DNA of 7,033 nucleotides from Flavobacteriales bacterium. Its GTDB lineage: Bacteria > Bacteroidota > Bacteroidia > Flavobacteriales > TMED113. Position numbers and translations under genes: made by a program. The notes under the pieces were generated by a model. That model did not search any database. It was not told the DNA's origin and saw only the letters and a list, made by a program, of their open reading frames with translations. Below are positions 5,566 through 7,033 of the stretch, in pieces; position 1 is the stretch's first letter, and every line of letters starts with the position of its first letter. The DNA lies in assembly GCA_002696965.1 (NCBI GenBank), contig NZUB01000054.1, positions 4,862 to 11,894 on the forward strand, given 5' to 3'.

Positions 5566-7033
5566 TATCTTTTAGGTTTTAATGACACAATTGGAATAAT
5601 CATTTCTTCCATTGATACACCACCATGTTGATATGTATTAATGTAATGATGTGCATAATGATTGAAGTTATTTGGATAGACAAAATACTTATTTGGTGCA
5701 GCAAAAATAAATGAAGCACTCATATTAGTTTTGGGCAACATAATCTGCTCAGGATCTTCAACATAAAACACATCTTTATTGTCAAATTTTATTTTTCTTC
5801 CAGTTTTATATCGTAAGTTACTTGATATACTTTTCTCTCCAATCACCTTGCTAGGCTCCATTACATTCATAGTCCCATGATCGGAAGTAATTATAATATT
5901 TACATCATGTTGAGAAAGTTTTTTTAACATGTGAAAAAGAGGAGAGTTTTTAAACCAAGTTAAAGTTAAATCACGATATGCTTTTTCATTATTAGTTAAT
6001 TCTTTAATCATCCTCATATCTGTTTTAGCATGTGATAAAATATCTACAAAATTATATATTATAACATTTAGTGATTTTGTAAGAAACTCATTTAATCTAT
6101 TAACCATTTTTTGACCATGTTCTAAATTAAAAACTTTATTAAACGATATGTTTTGTGAACATGATAATTTTTTCAATTGTTCTAACAATAAATCTTTTTC
6201 ATGTAAATTTTTTCCGCCCTCATCATTATCATCTAACCACATACTAGGAAAATCTTTTTTAATTTCACCAGGCATCAAACCCGAAAAAATAGCATTTCTA
6301 GCATATTGTGTTGAAGTTGGTAAAATACTACAATATGTATTTTCATGGATTAAAAAATATGATGACAACAAAGGTTTTATTATTTCCCACTGATCTAATC
6401 TTAGATTATCTATCAATAATAGAAAAGTACAAGAATTATTAGATATACTAGGATATACATGTTTTTGAAAAATATCATGGGACATCATGACTTTATCTGC
6501 ATTATTTTTTTGTACTATATCATAATAACTTTTTTTGATATATTTAAAAAAAGCACTATTAGCTTCTTTTTTCTGATTCAATAAAATATCCAGCATATTA
6601 TTATCTTCCAATGAATCCAATTGTAACTCCCAATAAATAATTCGTTTATAAATTCTTACCCAATCTTCAAATGATTGAACCTCATTAATCATAGTGCCAA
6701 TTGATAAAAACTCTTTACGATAATCTGAATTGGTTTTATTAGTAACTAATTCAGAGAATTTTAAGTGTTTCTTGATTGACAAAAGTATTTGATTAGGATT
6801 AACCGGTTTTATTAGATAATCTGATATCTTAGAACCTATAGCATCTTCCATAATATGCTCTTGTTCATTTTTTGTAATCATAATCACAGGAGCATTAGTG
6901 ATTTCTTTTAATTTAGACAAAGTATCTAGCCCACTTAATCCAGGCATATTTTCATCTAAAAATATTAAATCATATGGAGTCTCTAAAACCATATCTATAG
7001 CATCATATCCATTCGAAATAGTATTGACAGAAA
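5565..7033 (-). CDS. porX: PorX-type response regulator with PglZ domain, 5' end missing
   Basis: The reading frame stays open past the first in-frame ATG (6992-6990) to the window edge, adding at least 13 codons (SVNTISNGYDAID) of receiver-domain sequence, so that ATG is not the start. About 30 N-terminal residues, with the acidic pair of the receiver, lie outside. Numbering from that Met, the receiver has phosphoacceptor D13 in FLDENMPG, T40 in VIMITK, and K62 in YLIKPVNPNQIL. A helical linker follows to about 180. The PglZ/alkaline-phosphatase-like domain has LLIDNLRLDQW at 192-202 (D195), LPTSTQYARNAIFSG at 224-238 with the presumed Thr nucleophile, NFVDILSHAKTD at 314-325, ITSDHGTMN at 368-376, and YQHGGVSMEEMIIP at 454-467 (H456), consistent with the metal-site Asp and His residues. 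In Porphyromonas and Flavobacterium, PorX with sensor PorY controls type IX secretion, and the PglZ domain is reported to cleave oligonucleotides. PorX is also found in Bacteroidota without that system. It is probably near the head of the tsaE-ald unit. Confidence 0.93.
   Translation of the reverse strand, partial: SVNTISNGYDAIDMVLETPYDLIFLDENMPGLSGLDTLSKLKEITNAPVIMITKNEQEHIMEDAIGSKISDYLIKPVNPNQILLSIKKHLKFSELVTNKTNSDYRKEFLSIGTMINEVQSFEDWVRIYKRIIYWELQLDSLEDNNMLDILLNQKKEANSAFFKYIKKSYYDIVQKNNADKVMMSHDIFQKHVYPSISNNSCTFLLLIDNLRLDQWEIIKPLLSSYFLIHENTYCSILPTSTQYARNAIFSGLMPGEIKKDFPSMWLDDNDEGGKNLHEKDLLLEQLKKLSCSQNISFNKVFNLEHGQKMVNRLNEFLTKSLNVIIYNFVDILSHAKTDMRMIKELTNNEKAYRDLTLTWFKNSPLFHMLKKLSQHDVNIIITSDHGTMNVMEPSKVIGEKSISSNLRYKTGRKIKFDNKDVFYVEDPEQIMLPKTNMSASFIFAAPNKYFVYPNNFNHYAHHYINTYQHGGVSMEEMIIPIVSLKPKR

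Noticed and set aside
6148..6393. An 81-codon open frame on the plus strand inside porX
   Set aside because: It is antisense to the conserved PglZ domain, has no family resemblance, and has no start context or neighbour to support it.
6990..6992. First in-frame ATG of porX as the true start
   Set aside because: Receiver-domain sequence continues upstream in the same frame to the window edge, and starting here would remove the first part of the domain.
1..7033. RNA genes, terminators, CRISPR arrays, insertion sequences or riboswitches
   Set aside because: Nearly every base belongs to a supported gene. The gaps are too short, and I saw no tRNA-like folds, repeat arrays, or hairpin plus T-run outside genes.

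Overview
The window comes from a low-GC bacterium (roughly 30% G+C or less, judged by eye), most likely a member of the Bacteroidota close to Flavobacteriia. Three things point there. One gene encodes a PorX-type response regulator with a C-terminal PglZ/alkaline-phosphatase-like domain, which is typical of that phylum. The Ald-like, ProDH and AroA/AroB proteins carry Bacteroidota-style motif variants. The order porX, tsaE, ald, small DUF4258-like gene, proline dehydrogenase, aroB matches, from memory, a recurring flavobacterial neighbourhood. No start codon shows a convincing Shine-Dalgarno sequence, which also fits the phylum.

The layout has three transcription units. (1) On the minus strand from the right edge: porX (5' end outside the window), tsaE, an alanine dehydrogenase/transhydrogenase-family gene, then a small membrane-anchored DUF4258-like gene. 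Junctions are a 1-bp overlap, a 6-bp gap and a 2-bp gap. (2) On the plus strand, a lone proline dehydrogenase gene. It converges on unit 1 with a 4-bp overlap in which both stop codons share one TTAA. (3) On the minus strand, aroB, then aroA (13-bp overlap), then after a 6-bp gap the first 18 codons of what looks like a MarC-family membrane protein running off the left edge. Only one gap can hold promoters, the 55 bp between aroB and the proline dehydrogenase gene. About 69 of 7033 bases lie outside genes, so the genome is very compact and may be streamlined or host-associated.

Functionally the window combines two shikimate-pathway steps (AroB early, AroA late), two amino-acid oxidoreductases (proline oxidation and a putative alanine/pyruvate step), an essential tRNA-modification ATPase (TsaE), and a signalling protein known elsewhere for controlling type IX secretion. 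The genes look intact, with most expected catalytic residues visible. The main exception is the Ald-like protein, where the usual catalytic His position appears to be Gln. I see no RNA genes, mobile elements, CRISPR arrays, terminators or long repeats, and no convincing new system. The points most worth a second look are the Ald-like enzyme with its Cys-rich membrane neighbour, and two G/C homopolymers inside that Ald-like gene.
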